DNA of 64,000 nt from Saccharomonospora glauca K62 (lineage in GTDB: Bacteria > Actinomycetota > Actinomycetes > Mycobacteriales > Pseudonocardiaceae), in the NCBI RefSeq assembly GCF_000243395.2, contig NZ_CM001484.1, positions 2,073,202 through 2,137,201 of the forward strand, in the 5' to 3' direction. The position numbers and the translations under genes were made by a program. Positions 34,316 to 42,459 of the stretch are shown here, piece after piece; the first letter of the stretch is position 1, and each line of letters opens with the position of its first letter. The notes beneath the pieces are model-generated. The model saw only the letters and a list, made by a program, of their open reading frames with translations. It was not told where the DNA came from and searched no databases.

Positions 34316-35611
34316 TCAGCTCCCCCCTTCCCGTGCGAGGGACTCCAGTCGGGGGACCACCTCGGTCGGGGTGGGCATGGCGAGCATCTCCTCACGCAGT
34401 GTCTCCGCCGCCTTCCGGAAAGCCGGCTCGGTGAGCAGCCGGAGCACGTGGTCCCGCACCACGTCGCCGCTGACGTCGGTGTAGTACACCGTCAGTCCCG
34501 CGCCGTAGGCGGCGAGACGATTGCACACGGGCGGGTTGTCGTGCTGTTCCGGGATGGTGAGCTGGGGAACTCCGGCGAGGGCGGTCGTGTTGATCGTGCC
34601 GAAGGCGCCGTGGTTGACGGCCGCCGCGCAGGTCGGCATCAAGGCGTTGAGCGGAACGAACGGGACCATGCGGACGTTCTCGGGCACCGACCCGATCTCC
34701 TGCTGTACCTTCTCCGCCACGGTCGCCACCACCTCGGCGTCTATATCGGACAGCGCTTCGAGGATCTCGTCCACCTTCACGGGATAGCCGCCGAAACGCT
34801 GGGTGGCCGAGACACCGAGGGTGAAGCACACCCGTTGCCTCTCGGGCGGCTCCCGCAGCCATTCGGGAACCACCGACACGCCGTTGTAGGGCACGTATCG
34901 CATCGGCAGATAGTCGATGTCGGCCCGCAGTTGCAAGGGCGTCGGGTACTGGTCGATCGTGAGGTGACCGGTGACCATGTCCTCCGAGAACTCGGCACCG
35001 TAGGCCTCCACCGACGCGGCGAGCCATTCCCCGAGGGGATCGGTTCGCCCGGCTTCCGGGCGTTGCCGGGCCAGCGTGCGGTAGTGCTCCCTGGTCTTGC
35101 CGAAGATGTCGAGGCACCAGGGGATGCGCACGTGCGGTACCCCGATGGCCTTCGCCGCGATGGGACCGGCGTAGGTGGCCTGCTCCCAGACGATCAGGTC
35201 GGGGCGCCAGTACCGGGCGAACTCCACGAGTTCGGCCGTCATGGGCTCGTTGACCACGCGATACCAGCGATCGACCACCGTTCGGTAGCCCGTGACGAGG
35301 TGGTCCCAGGACACTTCCTCCGTCGGGAGATCCGCCGTGTCGAACGGGGGCAGGTCCACCGCCCGGACCTGCCGGTACAGCTCCGGACGCGTCCGGGCGA
35401 GACGGGAGTTGAGGAAGCGGTCGGCGATCTTCCACAGATTGTGGTCCCGGCCCACCGGGACGGCGGTCAGTCCGCTGTTGGTGATCACGTCGACGAGTGC
35501 GGGTTGACTGGCGACACGCACCTCGTGGCCGGCGCCGAGCAACGCCCATGCCAACGGAACCATCGCGTGGAAATGGGTCTTCTCCGAGTAGGTCGCGAAA
35601 AGGATGCGCAT
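34316..35611 (-). CDS. Glycosyltransferase 3 (DesVII/EryCIII-like)
   Basis: 431 residues starting at ATG 35611 (MRILFATYSEKTHFHAMVPLAWA). It shares with glycosyltransferase 1 nearly the same N-terminus, VPVGRDHNLWK and the donor-site block FVPLNALMPTCAAAVNHGAFGT. Here the usual HHGG is NHGA, a substitution in the donor pyrophosphate-binding loop. It also has the SEDMVTGHLTIDQYPTPLQL block. Duplication within the cluster is evident. First gene of a two-gene operon; the cluster box lies 39 bp upstream. Confidence 0.85.
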   Translation of the reverse strand: MRILFATYSEKTHFHAMVPLAWALLGAGHEVRVASQPALVDVITNSGLTAVPVGRDHNLWKIADRFLNSRLARTRPELYRQVRAVDLPPFDTADLPTEEVSWDHLVTGYRTVVDRWYRVVNEPMTAELVEFARYWRPDLIVWEQATYAGPIAAKAIGVPHVRIPWCLDIFGKTREHYRTLARQRPEAGRTDPLGEWLAASVEAYGAEFSEDMVTGHLTIDQYPTPLQLRADIDYLPMRYVPYNGVSVVPEWLREPPERQRVCFTLGVSATQRFGGYPVKVDEILEALSDIDAEVVATVAEKVQQEIGSVPENVRMVPFVPLNALMPTCAAAVNHGAFGTINTTALAGVPQLTIPEQHDNPPVCNRLAAYGAGLTVYYTDVSGDVVRDHVLRLLTEPAFRKAAETLREEMLAMPTPTEVVPRLESLAREGGS

Positions 35612-35649
35612 TGTGCTCCACTCTCGACGGATGCGTTCACGACGTTGGC

Positions 35650-35665
35650 GTCCCGCCGGCGAGAC
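35650..35665. promoter_or_regulatory. Cluster palindrome box, copy 5
   Basis: GTCCCGCCGGCGAGAC, the exact reverse complement of the copies at 1066 and 9147, lies in the 222-bp divergent gap between glycosyltransferase 3 (-) and the aldo/keto reductase (+). Confidence 0.55.
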
Positions 35666-35833
35666 GCTCGCGGAAGGTCTACGGCGCTTCGGCTTTTCCC
35701 ATGGTGGCGCCACGGGCGATCCTGGTCGGTCGCTCGCCGTGATTCAACCGAAGGTATCGGAGGAATGGCTTTTCTGTAGTACTTTCCTGACACCGCACAT
35801 GCCCACCTGAGTCGAAATCAGGATGGATATGAC

Positions 35834-36799
35834 ATGCCTGAAGAACTGACCTCCGGTGCTCTGCGACTGAGCCGGATGGGGCTTGGATGCACCTCGATTT
35901 CGCACGGATACCGTCCGACGGCGGCCGAACAAGAGGAGTCGATCCGCGTTATTCACCGCGCCCTCGATCTCGGTGTCTCGGTCTTCGACACCGCCGACGT
36001 CTACGGCCCGTACAGCAACGAACGGATGCTCGGCCGTGGACTCAAGGGGCGAAGGTCCCGGGCGGTGATCGCCACGAAGGTGGGCCTGGTGGCGCAACCC
36101 GACGGTAAACTCAGCCGCAACGGTCATCCGCGGCACATTCGCGCGGCTTGTGAGAACTCGCTCAGCCGGCTGCAGACTGACGTCATCGATCTCTACCAGT
36201 TGCATCGCGTCGATCCCGACGTGCCGTTGGAGGAGACGTGGGGAGCGATGGCGGAGCTGGTGCACGAGGGGAAGGTCAGGGGACTCGGCATCTCGCACGC
36301 CAGCGTGGAGGAACTGGAGCGGGTCCACGCGTTGTTCCCGATCAGCGCCGTGCAGTACGAACTGTCCATCTGGGCCCCTCACAGCCGGGAAGTGTTGCAG
36401 TGGTGCGAACGAACCAGGACTCCGTTCCTGGCTTTCTCCCCACTGGGGCGCGGTTTCCTCGCCGGTCAGGTGGACCCTTCGAAACTCGACAGTCGTGATC
36501 CTCGCACTCGTGACCCGCGATTTTCCCGACAAGCCTACGAGGCGAACAAAGCCATCGTGGAAGGTATCGCTCGGGTGGCCGCCCGGTTGAACGCCACTCC
36601 CGCCCAGGTGTCCATCGCCTGGGTTTTGGCGCAGAGCGATCTGGTCGTACCGATTCCGGCGACGAAACGATTGCGTTGGCTCGAACAGAACGTGGCCGCT
36701 GCGGATCTGAAACTCAGCGAGGAGGACTTGCGCGAACTCTCGGAACTGCCCGAGGCCGTGGGCAGGATGAGATGGGACTACGCCCGTTCGGGCCGCTGA
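35834..36799 (+). CDS. Aldo/keto reductase
   Basis: 321 residues, (beta/alpha)8 AKR. The catalytic tetrad is visible as Asp and Tyr in FDTADVYGP, Lys in VIATKVG and His in LYQLHRVDP. NADPH-binding elements are FSPLGRGFL and IPATKRLRWLEQN. In deoxysugar clusters AKRs of the EryBII/TylCII kind reduce C-2/C-3 of the 3,4-diketo sugar, giving the opposite C-3 configuration from the Gfo/Idh-type ketoreductase. That would fit two different sugars, but the sequence also resembles general AKRs, so the role is inferred. First gene of a five-gene + operon. Confidence 0.8.
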   Translation: MPEELTSGALRLSRMGLGCTSISHGYRPTAAEQEESIRVIHRALDLGVSVFDTADVYGPYSNERMLGRGLKGRRSRAVIATKVGLVAQPDGKLSRNGHPRHIRAACENSLSRLQTDVIDLYQLHRVDPDVPLEETWGAMAELVHEGKVRGLGISHASVEELERVHALFPISAVQYELSIWAPHSREVLQWCERTRTPFLAFSPLGRGFLAGQVDPSKLDSRDPRTRDPRFSRQAYEANKAIVEGIARVAARLNATPAQVSIAWVLAQSDLVVPIPATKRLRWLEQNVAAADLKLSEEDLRELSELPEAVGRMRWDYARSGR

Positions 36800-36837
36800 A
36801 AGTGCCACCGCGCAGTCGTTCGGACAAGGAGAAACCT

Positions 36838-37842
36838 GTGACAGGCGGGCTTACGGAACCGTTGGTCGTCGTACTCGGTGCGTCCGGCCTCGTGGGAACG
36901 GCGGTGGTGAGGGAGCTGTCGAGTCGTCCGGTGCGACTGCGGCTCGTGGGGCGCAGACCCATGACGGTGGCGGACGGTCGTCGGGCGAAGATCGAGGTCC
37001 GTCGGGCCGACCTCGCCGAGCCGGGTGCGGTGGCGGAGGCCGTCGCCGGTGCCGACGTGGTCGTGCACCTCGTGGCCCATACCGCGGGTTCCGCGACCTG
37101 GCGGGTCTCCTCGAACGACGAAATCGCCGAGCGGGTCAACCTCGGTCTGGTGCTCGATCTCATCGAGGCGTTCCGGACGCGTCCCGCGGGTGGTGAACCA
37201 CCGATCGTCCTCTTCGCCGGTTCGATGTCGCAGTGCGGGAAAGCCGGCATCGACCGCATCGACGAGTCCATCCCGGACTTCCCCCTGACCACCTACGACC
37301 GTCACAAGATGGAGGCCGAGAACGCCCTCAAGGCCGCCACGGCCGACAACGTGGTGAGGGGTGTCGTCCTTCGCCTGGCGACGTTGTTCGGTCAGGGCAC
37401 CGACTCCGCGACTCTGGACAAGGGGCTCGTCTCGACGATGATCCGGCGAGCGCTCGCCGGACTGCCGCTGACGATGTGGCACGACGGGAGCGTCACCAGG
37501 GACCTGGTCTGCAGCGACGACGTGGCCCGCGCGTTCGTCGCGGCGATGGACAACGCGGACGCCCTCGTGGGACGGCATTGGCTGGTGGGCACGGGACACG
37601 CCGTGTCGGTGAAGGAGTTGTTCGACCGGATCGCGGACACCGTCGCCGAGGTGACGGGGAGGCCGCGGGTCCCGGTGCTTCGGGTGGCTCCTCCGGATCA
37701 TGCCAGCCCCACTGACTTCCTCGATTTCGCGCTGAATCCCACAGCGTTCCAAGAGGCGAGTGGGTGGAGAGCGACGATCAGATGGGACGAGGCTCTCGTT
37801 CGTACCGTGTCCGCCATCGCTTCCGGCGCCTCCGACACCTGA
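36838..37842 (+). CDS. NDP-hexose 4-ketoreductase (extended SDR)
   Basis: 334 residues; GTG with AAGGAG 7 bp upstream. Motifs are GASGLVG for NAD(P)H and the catalytic Tyr-x3-Lys in TYDRHKMEAE. The C-terminal region VTRDLVCSDDVARAFVAAMDNA is usual for this family. It reduces the C-4 ketone as the last step of NDP-deoxysugar synthesis. It follows the aldo/keto reductase by 38 bp and precedes glycosyltransferase 4 by 14 bp. Confidence 0.83.
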   Translation: MTGGLTEPLVVVLGASGLVGTAVVRELSSRPVRLRLVGRRPMTVADGRRAKIEVRRADLAEPGAVAEAVAGADVVVHLVAHTAGSATWRVSSNDEIAERVNLGLVLDLIEAFRTRPAGGEPPIVLFAGSMSQCGKAGIDRIDESIPDFPLTTYDRHKMEAENALKAATADNVVRGVVLRLATLFGQGTDSATLDKGLVSTMIRRALAGLPLTMWHDGSVTRDLVCSDDVARAFVAAMDNADALVGRHWLVGTGHAVSVKELFDRIADTVAEVTGRPRVPVLRVAPPDHASPTDFLDFALNPTAFQEASGWRATIRWDEALVRTVSAIASGASDT

Positions 37843-37856
37843 GGGAAGGACGAGCC

Positions 37857-39164
37857 GTGCGTGTCCTGTTCGCCACCTACGCCGAGAAGACTCACTTCCT
37901 GAGCATGGTGCCGCTGGCCTGGGCCCTGCGCTCGTCCGGACACGACGTCCGGGTCGCCAGCCAGCCGGAACTCGTCGACGTGATCACGGACGCGGGCTTG
38001 CCCGCCGTGCCGGTCGGGACCGATCACAACCTCTGGGTGGCGGTCCGACGACTTCTCAACGAGAGGTTCGCCCGCTTCGACCCCGAGGGGTACGCGGCGA
38101 TGCGGATGGGGCGGACGCCGCCGTTCGATCTTCCCTCGGACCCCGGTCGGATCACTCCCGACTACTTGCGGGCGGCGGACGAGGACATGGCCGCGATGGC
38201 ACGAATGATCAACTCCTCCATGGTCGACGACCTGGTGACGTTCGCCCGGCAGTGGCGGCCCGAGTTGGTGATCTGGGAACCGACTACGTACTGCGCGGCG
38301 ATCGCGGCACGGGCGGTGGGGGCCACGCATGTCCGCTTCCTGTGGGGGCCGGACCACTACGGTGCAGTGCGTTCGAGCTTCCTGCGGGCGCGGCTGGATT
38401 GCGACGCGCTGGGCGGGTGGATCGGTGAACGGGCACATCGTCACGGCGTGTCGTTCTCCGAGGACCTGGTGACCGGACAGGCGACGCTGGACCAGTTGCC
38501 GCCGCCCCTGCGCAGGCGCGGTGAGCTCACCTACCTTCCGCTTCGCTACGTGCCGTACGGAGGCCGTGCCGTGGTGCCCGACTGGCTCCGGGATCGACCC
38601 GGACGTCGGCGGGTCGCATTGACCTTGGGGCTCAGCGCGACCGAGAGGTTCGACGGTTACGTGATTCCCGTCCCGGAGATCCTGCGGGCACTGGGCGACG
38701 TCGACGTCGAGGTGGTCGCCACGATCGCCGAATCGGAGCAGGCGAGTCTCGGGGAACTCCCCGACAACGTGCGGGTGGTGGCGTTCACGCCGCTGCACGC
38801 GTTGCTCTCCACGTGCGACGCCGTGATCCACCACGGGGGTGCGGGCACCGTGGCGACCACCACTCTGCTCGGGATTCCTCAGCTGGTGATCCCCGACCAG
38901 GGAGACGGGGAACACGCGGCACGCCGGTTGGCCGAACACGGAGCGGGATTGATGGTGCAACCCGGTGCCGCGGACGGCGCCACCGTCCGGGACGGGGTTT
39001 CCGCGTTGCTGGACGATCCCGCTTTCGCCGCGCGTGCCAAGGACCTGCGCGAGGACGTGCTGCGTCTTCCCCCGCCGAACGAGGTGGCCGATCGGCTGGT
39101 GCAAATCGCCGGAGCGGCGGGAGCCGGACAGCGAACGAGACGGACCGATGCGGAGGCGTGTTGA
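37857..39164 (+). CDS. Glycosyltransferase 4 (DesVII/EryCIII-like)
   Basis: 435 residues from GTG 37857 (VRVLFATYAEKTHFLSMVPLAWALRSSGHDVRVASQPE). The TDHNLW, VPYGGRAVVPDWL and VVAFTPLHALLSTCDAVIHHGGAGT blocks place it with the other three. It is the only glycosyltransferase on the + strand and lies in an operon with sugar reductases and the aminotransferase. Its stop codon overlaps the next start as TGATG. Confidence 0.86.
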   Translation: MRVLFATYAEKTHFLSMVPLAWALRSSGHDVRVASQPELVDVITDAGLPAVPVGTDHNLWVAVRRLLNERFARFDPEGYAAMRMGRTPPFDLPSDPGRITPDYLRAADEDMAAMARMINSSMVDDLVTFARQWRPELVIWEPTTYCAAIAARAVGATHVRFLWGPDHYGAVRSSFLRARLDCDALGGWIGERAHRHGVSFSEDLVTGQATLDQLPPPLRRRGELTYLPLRYVPYGGRAVVPDWLRDRPGRRRVALTLGLSATERFDGYVIPVPEILRALGDVDVEVVATIAESEQASLGELPDNVRVVAFTPLHALLSTCDAVIHHGGAGTVATTTLLGIPQLVIPDQGDGEHAARRLAEHGAGLMVQPGAADGATVRDGVSALLDDPAFAARAKDLREDVLRLPPPNEVADRLVQIAGAAGAGQRTRRTDAEAC

Positions 39165-40366
39165 TGACCGAAGACGACAGGAGCGGCGCCGGTGCAGCCC
39201 GTGAGCCGTACTCGAAGCGCGCGCGTGACGTGCCGAGCGGTGGTCTCGTCACGTTGCTCGGCAGCGACCAAGCCCGCACCGCGGTGGACCTCGCGACCGG
39301 GACTCCCGCCGCACCGAAACCGGCCGACCAGCTGGTCGACGCCGCGTGCTCCATGCTGCGAGCCGGAGTCCATCAGTACGAGGCTCCGGCGGGGAATGCC
39401 GAACTCCGGTCCCGGATCGCCGGATCCTTCACCACGCCGGCCGATCCGGACACCGAGATAACGGTCACCGTGGGAGGGACCGAGGCGCTGTTCGTGGCAC
39501 TACTGTCCATTATAGACCCCGGTGACGAGGTCGTGATCTTCGACCCTTACTACGACAACTTCCTCGGGTCACTGGCCCTGGCCGGTGCGATCCCCCGATT
39601 CGTTCCCCTGCGAGCACCGGAATGGCGGTTCGACCCCGCCGAGCTCGCTGCCGCGTTCACCCCGCGCACGAAGGCGGTGCTCCTCAACACCCCACACAAC
39701 CCCACCGGAAGGGTCCTCGATCGGGAGGAACTGGACCACCTCGCCGCGCTGTGCGAGAAGTGGGGCGCCTTGGTGATCAGTGACGAGGTGTATTCGGCCT
39801 ACACCTACGACGACCACACGCACGTGTCCCTCGCGGACGTGCCGGCGCTGGCGCAGCGCAGCATCGTGGTCGGCAGCCTTTCGAAAAGTCATGCCTTGAG
39901 CGGGTGGCGGATGGGATTTCTGCGAGCCGCTCCGGAGCACACCCGTGTGCTCCGGCAGGTCCACATCGCGGTCACCGGAGGTACGGCGGCGCCCCTGCAG
40001 CGAGCCGTGGTGAATTCGGGGGTGCTGGAGCCGGGAGCGTGGCGGCCGGCGGACGAATTGCAGAAGGCCCGCGACCGGGTGATCGAGATCTTCTCCGGAA
40101 TCGGGTTGAAGTGCTGTCGGCCGCAGGGAGGTTGCTACGTGATGGCCGACGTGCGTCCCGTGACGAACGGTGACTGTCATGATTTCGCCACGGCGTTGCT
40201 CGACCACGCCGGGGTTCTGGTGGTGCCGAGCACCGTGCTGTTCGCCGAGCCCGCCGACGGCAACGCGTACGTCCGTATCGCTTTCAACAAGTCCGAGACG
40301 TTGATCGAGGAAGCCGCCCGACGCATCGAACGCGCGCGGCGCACCTGGCCGTTGGCGACCGTGTGA
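39164..40366 (+). CDS. Class I/II PLP aminotransferase
   Basis: 400 residues, aspartate-aminotransferase fold. The PLP Lys is in VGSLSKSHALSGWRMGF. NTPHNPTGRV, VISDEVYSAYTYDD and the C-terminal Arg in AYVRIAFNKSE are present. The N-terminus (PSGGLVTLLGSDQARTAVDLATGTPAAP) is usual for amino acid rather than sugar aminotransferases. It overlaps glycosyltransferase 4 by one base and precedes the MppJ-like methyltransferase. The pair suggests reversible conversion between an aromatic amino acid and its 2-keto acid, allowing methylation at the beta carbon in between. Confidence 0.82.
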   Translation: MTEDDRSGAGAAREPYSKRARDVPSGGLVTLLGSDQARTAVDLATGTPAAPKPADQLVDAACSMLRAGVHQYEAPAGNAELRSRIAGSFTTPADPDTEITVTVGGTEALFVALLSIIDPGDEVVIFDPYYDNFLGSLALAGAIPRFVPLRAPEWRFDPAELAAAFTPRTKAVLLNTPHNPTGRVLDREELDHLAALCEKWGALVISDEVYSAYTYDDHTHVSLADVPALAQRSIVVGSLSKSHALSGWRMGFLRAAPEHTRVLRQVHIAVTGGTAAPLQRAVVNSGVLEPGAWRPADELQKARDRVIEIFSGIGLKCCRPQGGCYVMADVRPVTNGDCHDFATALLDHAGVLVVPSTVLFAEPADGNAYVRIAFNKSETLIEEAARRIERARRTWPLATV

Positions 40367-40410
40367 GTCGCCGTCCCCTTTGTGTTCCCCAACCCGTCCG
40401 GAGGCAACTC

Positions 40411-41412
40411 GTGACCACCACCGACAACGGCCGCCGGGAGCTCTCGGTCGCTGATATGTTCAACTCCACCGTCGCGGCGGCCGCGCTCGGTGCCGCGTGG
40501 GAACTGGGAGCTTTGGACGAGCTCCACCGCGTGGGAGCCCTCGACGTCGACTCGTTCGCGACCGAGGGAGAACTCCATCTTCCTTCGGTCGAGGAGATGT
40601 TTCGCGCGCTGGCGTCGGTCGGGATCGTCGAGCGGGACAACCGCAAGGTCCGGCCCGGCCGGGCGTTCGCCGCGGCCTACCGGGCGAAGCCCCTCTTCTA
40701 CTGGCTGTGGCAGGGCTCGGGCGAGTTGTTCGCCAGGATGCCCGCGTTGCTCCGTAACGCCAACCGCATCGGTACCTTCTACCACCGGGACGCCAAGGCG
40801 GTCAGCTACGCGAGCCGACAGGCCAACGCCACGTTCTTCGACCCGGTGTTCCGGCAGGCGATGAGGCCGCTCGAAGGCCGCTTCTCCACGGTCGTCGACC
40901 TCGGGTCGGGGAGCGGCGAGCGCGTGATCCAAATCGCGGAGGAGAATCCCGCCGTTCGGGCGTACGGGCTCGACATCGCCGACGAGGTCGTCGCGATGGC
41001 GAACGAGGAGGCCGAGAGGCGGGGGTTGGCCGACCGGGTCACATTCCTCACCGCCGACGTGCGCGAGCTGTCGCCTCGTCCCGAGTTCGCCGGGACGGAA
41101 CTGCTCACCTGCTTCATGATGGGCCACGACCTGTGGCCGAGGGACGAGGCGATCGTTTCCCTGCGCAGACTGCGTGAGCTGTTCCCGAACGTCCGACGGT
41201 TCCTTCTGGGGGACACGGTGCGGACGGTCGGCATCCCCGACGAGGAGATTCCGGTCTTCACCCTCGGTTTCGAGCTCGGGCACACGTTGATGGGCCAGTA
41301 CTTGCCCACGGCGGAGGAGTGGCGAGGGGTGTTCGCCGAGGGAGGATGGCGCTGCGTCGGTGAACACGGCAGCGACGTGTTGGCGGGCACGGTGGTGTTC
41401 GAGCTGGAGTGA
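40411..41412 (+). CDS. MppJ-like 2-keto-acid beta-C-methyltransferase
   Basis: 333 residues; GTG with GGAGG 7 bp upstream. Residues 1-~110 form a winged-helix dimerisation domain, followed by a SAM fold with VVDLGSGSGERVIQIAEE. The blocks VADMFNSTVAAAALGAAWELGALDEL, WQGSGELFARMP, TCFMMGHDLWP and TRTVGIPD-like VRTVGIPDEEIPVFTLGFELGH are very close to what I remember of MppJ of mannopeptimycin. MppJ is an iron-dependent enzyme that methylates phenylpyruvate at the beta carbon. Two His (MMGHD, ELGH) are in the positions expected for metal binding. Expected product: a beta-methylated aryl pyruvate, then aminated by the neighbouring aminotransferase. Last cluster gene on this side. Confidence 0.82.
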   Translation: MTTTDNGRRELSVADMFNSTVAAAALGAAWELGALDELHRVGALDVDSFATEGELHLPSVEEMFRALASVGIVERDNRKVRPGRAFAAAYRAKPLFYWLWQGSGELFARMPALLRNANRIGTFYHRDAKAVSYASRQANATFFDPVFRQAMRPLEGRFSTVVDLGSGSGERVIQIAEENPAVRAYGLDIADEVVAMANEEAERRGLADRVTFLTADVRELSPRPEFAGTELLTCFMMGHDLWPRDEAIVSLRRLRELFPNVRRFLLGDTVRTVGIPDEEIPVFTLGFELGHTLMGQYLPTAEEWRGVFAEGGWRCVGEHGSDVLAGTVVFELE

Positions 41413-41446
41413 AGGCCGTGTGACGTACTCGCCCGTGCGGGACCGG

Positions 41447-41941
41447 CTACCCCGCGGTGGGAACGACCAGGTCGTCGATCTGCGACATGGCCTCGCGCAT
41501 GCCTTCCTCCATGCCCATCGTGAGCAGCTGTTCGAGCTGGTCGGCGCTGTCGAAACGTGACACCGTGGTCATGCGGGTGCCGGAGTCGGTGGGCTCCAGG
41601 GTCACCACGCAGTGGATGGTGGGCATGTCGGGGGAAGGTTCGCCGTTGTCGTCGGCGAAGCCGTCGTCGAACTCCAGGCGGTGGGGTGCCTCGATGGCGG
41701 TGATTCGCCACCAGCCGTGCGCCTTGTCGCCGTCGGGGCCCGTCATGTGGTAACGCGAACGACCGCCGACGGTGAAGTCGTGCTGCTCGAACGTCGCGGG
41801 CCAGGACGGAGGGCCCCACCAGCGTTCGAGTTGCCGCGGGTCCTCCCAGATCCGCCAGATCCGGTTGACGTCGGCCGGGAACTCGGCGACGAACGTGAGG
41901 GTCAGGGCTTCGGTGTCCTTGTGGACGTGGGTGACCGGCAT
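41447..41941 (-). CDS. SRPBCC/AHSA1-domain protein
   Basis: 164 residues with the Aha1/CalC-like START fold: FPADVNRIWRIWEDPRQLERWWGPPSWPATFEQHDFTVGGRSRYHM is a characteristic beginning, followed by WWRITAIEAPHRLEFDDGF. Such proteins bind small hydrophobic ligands; most have no assigned role. It lies 9 bp after an ArsR regulator gene, a frequent two-gene unit in actinomycetes. Probably outside the biosynthetic cluster, although some homologues (CalC) are self-resistance proteins. Confidence 0.82.
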   Translation of the reverse strand: MPVTHVHKDTEALTLTFVAEFPADVNRIWRIWEDPRQLERWWGPPSWPATFEQHDFTVGGRSRYHMTGPDGDKAHGWWRITAIEAPHRLEFDDGFADDNGEPSPDMPTIHCVVTLEPTDSGTRMTTVSRFDSADQLEQLLTMGMEEGMREAMSQIDDLVVPTAG

Positions 41942-41950
41942 TGCTGGCTC

Positions 41951-42289
41951 CTAGGTGTCGTCTTCGGATACGAGGTCGTCGATGGCTCGGACACGGTGAC
42001 GCCAGAGTTCCTCGTACGTGTCGAGCAGACGCGCGGCCTTGCGCAGGGCGTCGAGGTTGCCGCGAACGAGCTGTTCCCTGCCGCGGCGTTGCTTAACCAC
42101 CAGCGCCGCGCGTTCGAGCACGGCCACGTGTTTCTGTACCGCGGCGAAGCTCATGTCGTATCGACGCGCGAGCGAGGAGATCGACTGTTCCCGCTGCAGC
42201 ACCGTTGCGACGATGTCGCGCCGGGTCGCGTCGGCGAGCCCGTGGAAGAGGCGGTTCGCCTCCGTGTCCCCGAGACCATCTACAACCAT
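41951..42289 (-). CDS. ArsR-family transcriptional regulator
   Basis: 112 residues, winged helix: LFHGLADATRRDIVATVLQREQSISSLARRYDMSFAAVQKHVAVLERAALV. No metal-binding Cys motif is seen, as in the subgroup paired with SRPBCC proteins. The ATG at 42289 lies inside a palindrome, so the mRNA may be leaderless and the gene autoregulated. The longer frame to 42391 is rejected for this reason. Confidence 0.83.
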   Translation of the reverse strand: MVVDGLGDTEANRLFHGLADATRRDIVATVLQREQSISSLARRYDMSFAAVQKHVAVLERAALVVKQRRGREQLVRGNLDALRKAARLLDTYEELWRHRVRAIDDLVSEDDT

Positions 42290-42298
42290 GTGGTTGTA
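42281..42298. promoter_or_regulatory. Operator palindrome covering the ArsR start codon
   Basis: TACAACCA-TG-TGGTTGTA is a perfect 8-bp inverted repeat around two central bases and contains the start codon. The ACAACCA..TGGTTGT form is common upstream of ArsR/SRPBCC pairs, as I recall. Binding would block transcription start directly. Confidence 0.6.
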
Positions 42299-42459
42299 CG
42301 TTAGGCGTCGATGGGGCGGGGCGCAATTTCGGCGCTGAACGGCCGTCGGCGACCGTCGCCGCGCGTGGGCGGGCCCCCGTCGGGGTAGCACCGACTGAAG
42401 GTGCCGAGGACGACGCCACGGGCCTCGCCGTGGCGCGAGTCGACGGGGAGGAGCGAGCT

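Noticed and set aside
520-41412. Enediyne or polyketide cluster (suggested by the MIO enzyme and beta-tyrosine-like code)
   Set aside because: No ketosynthase, acyltransferase or enediyne core gene is present in the window.
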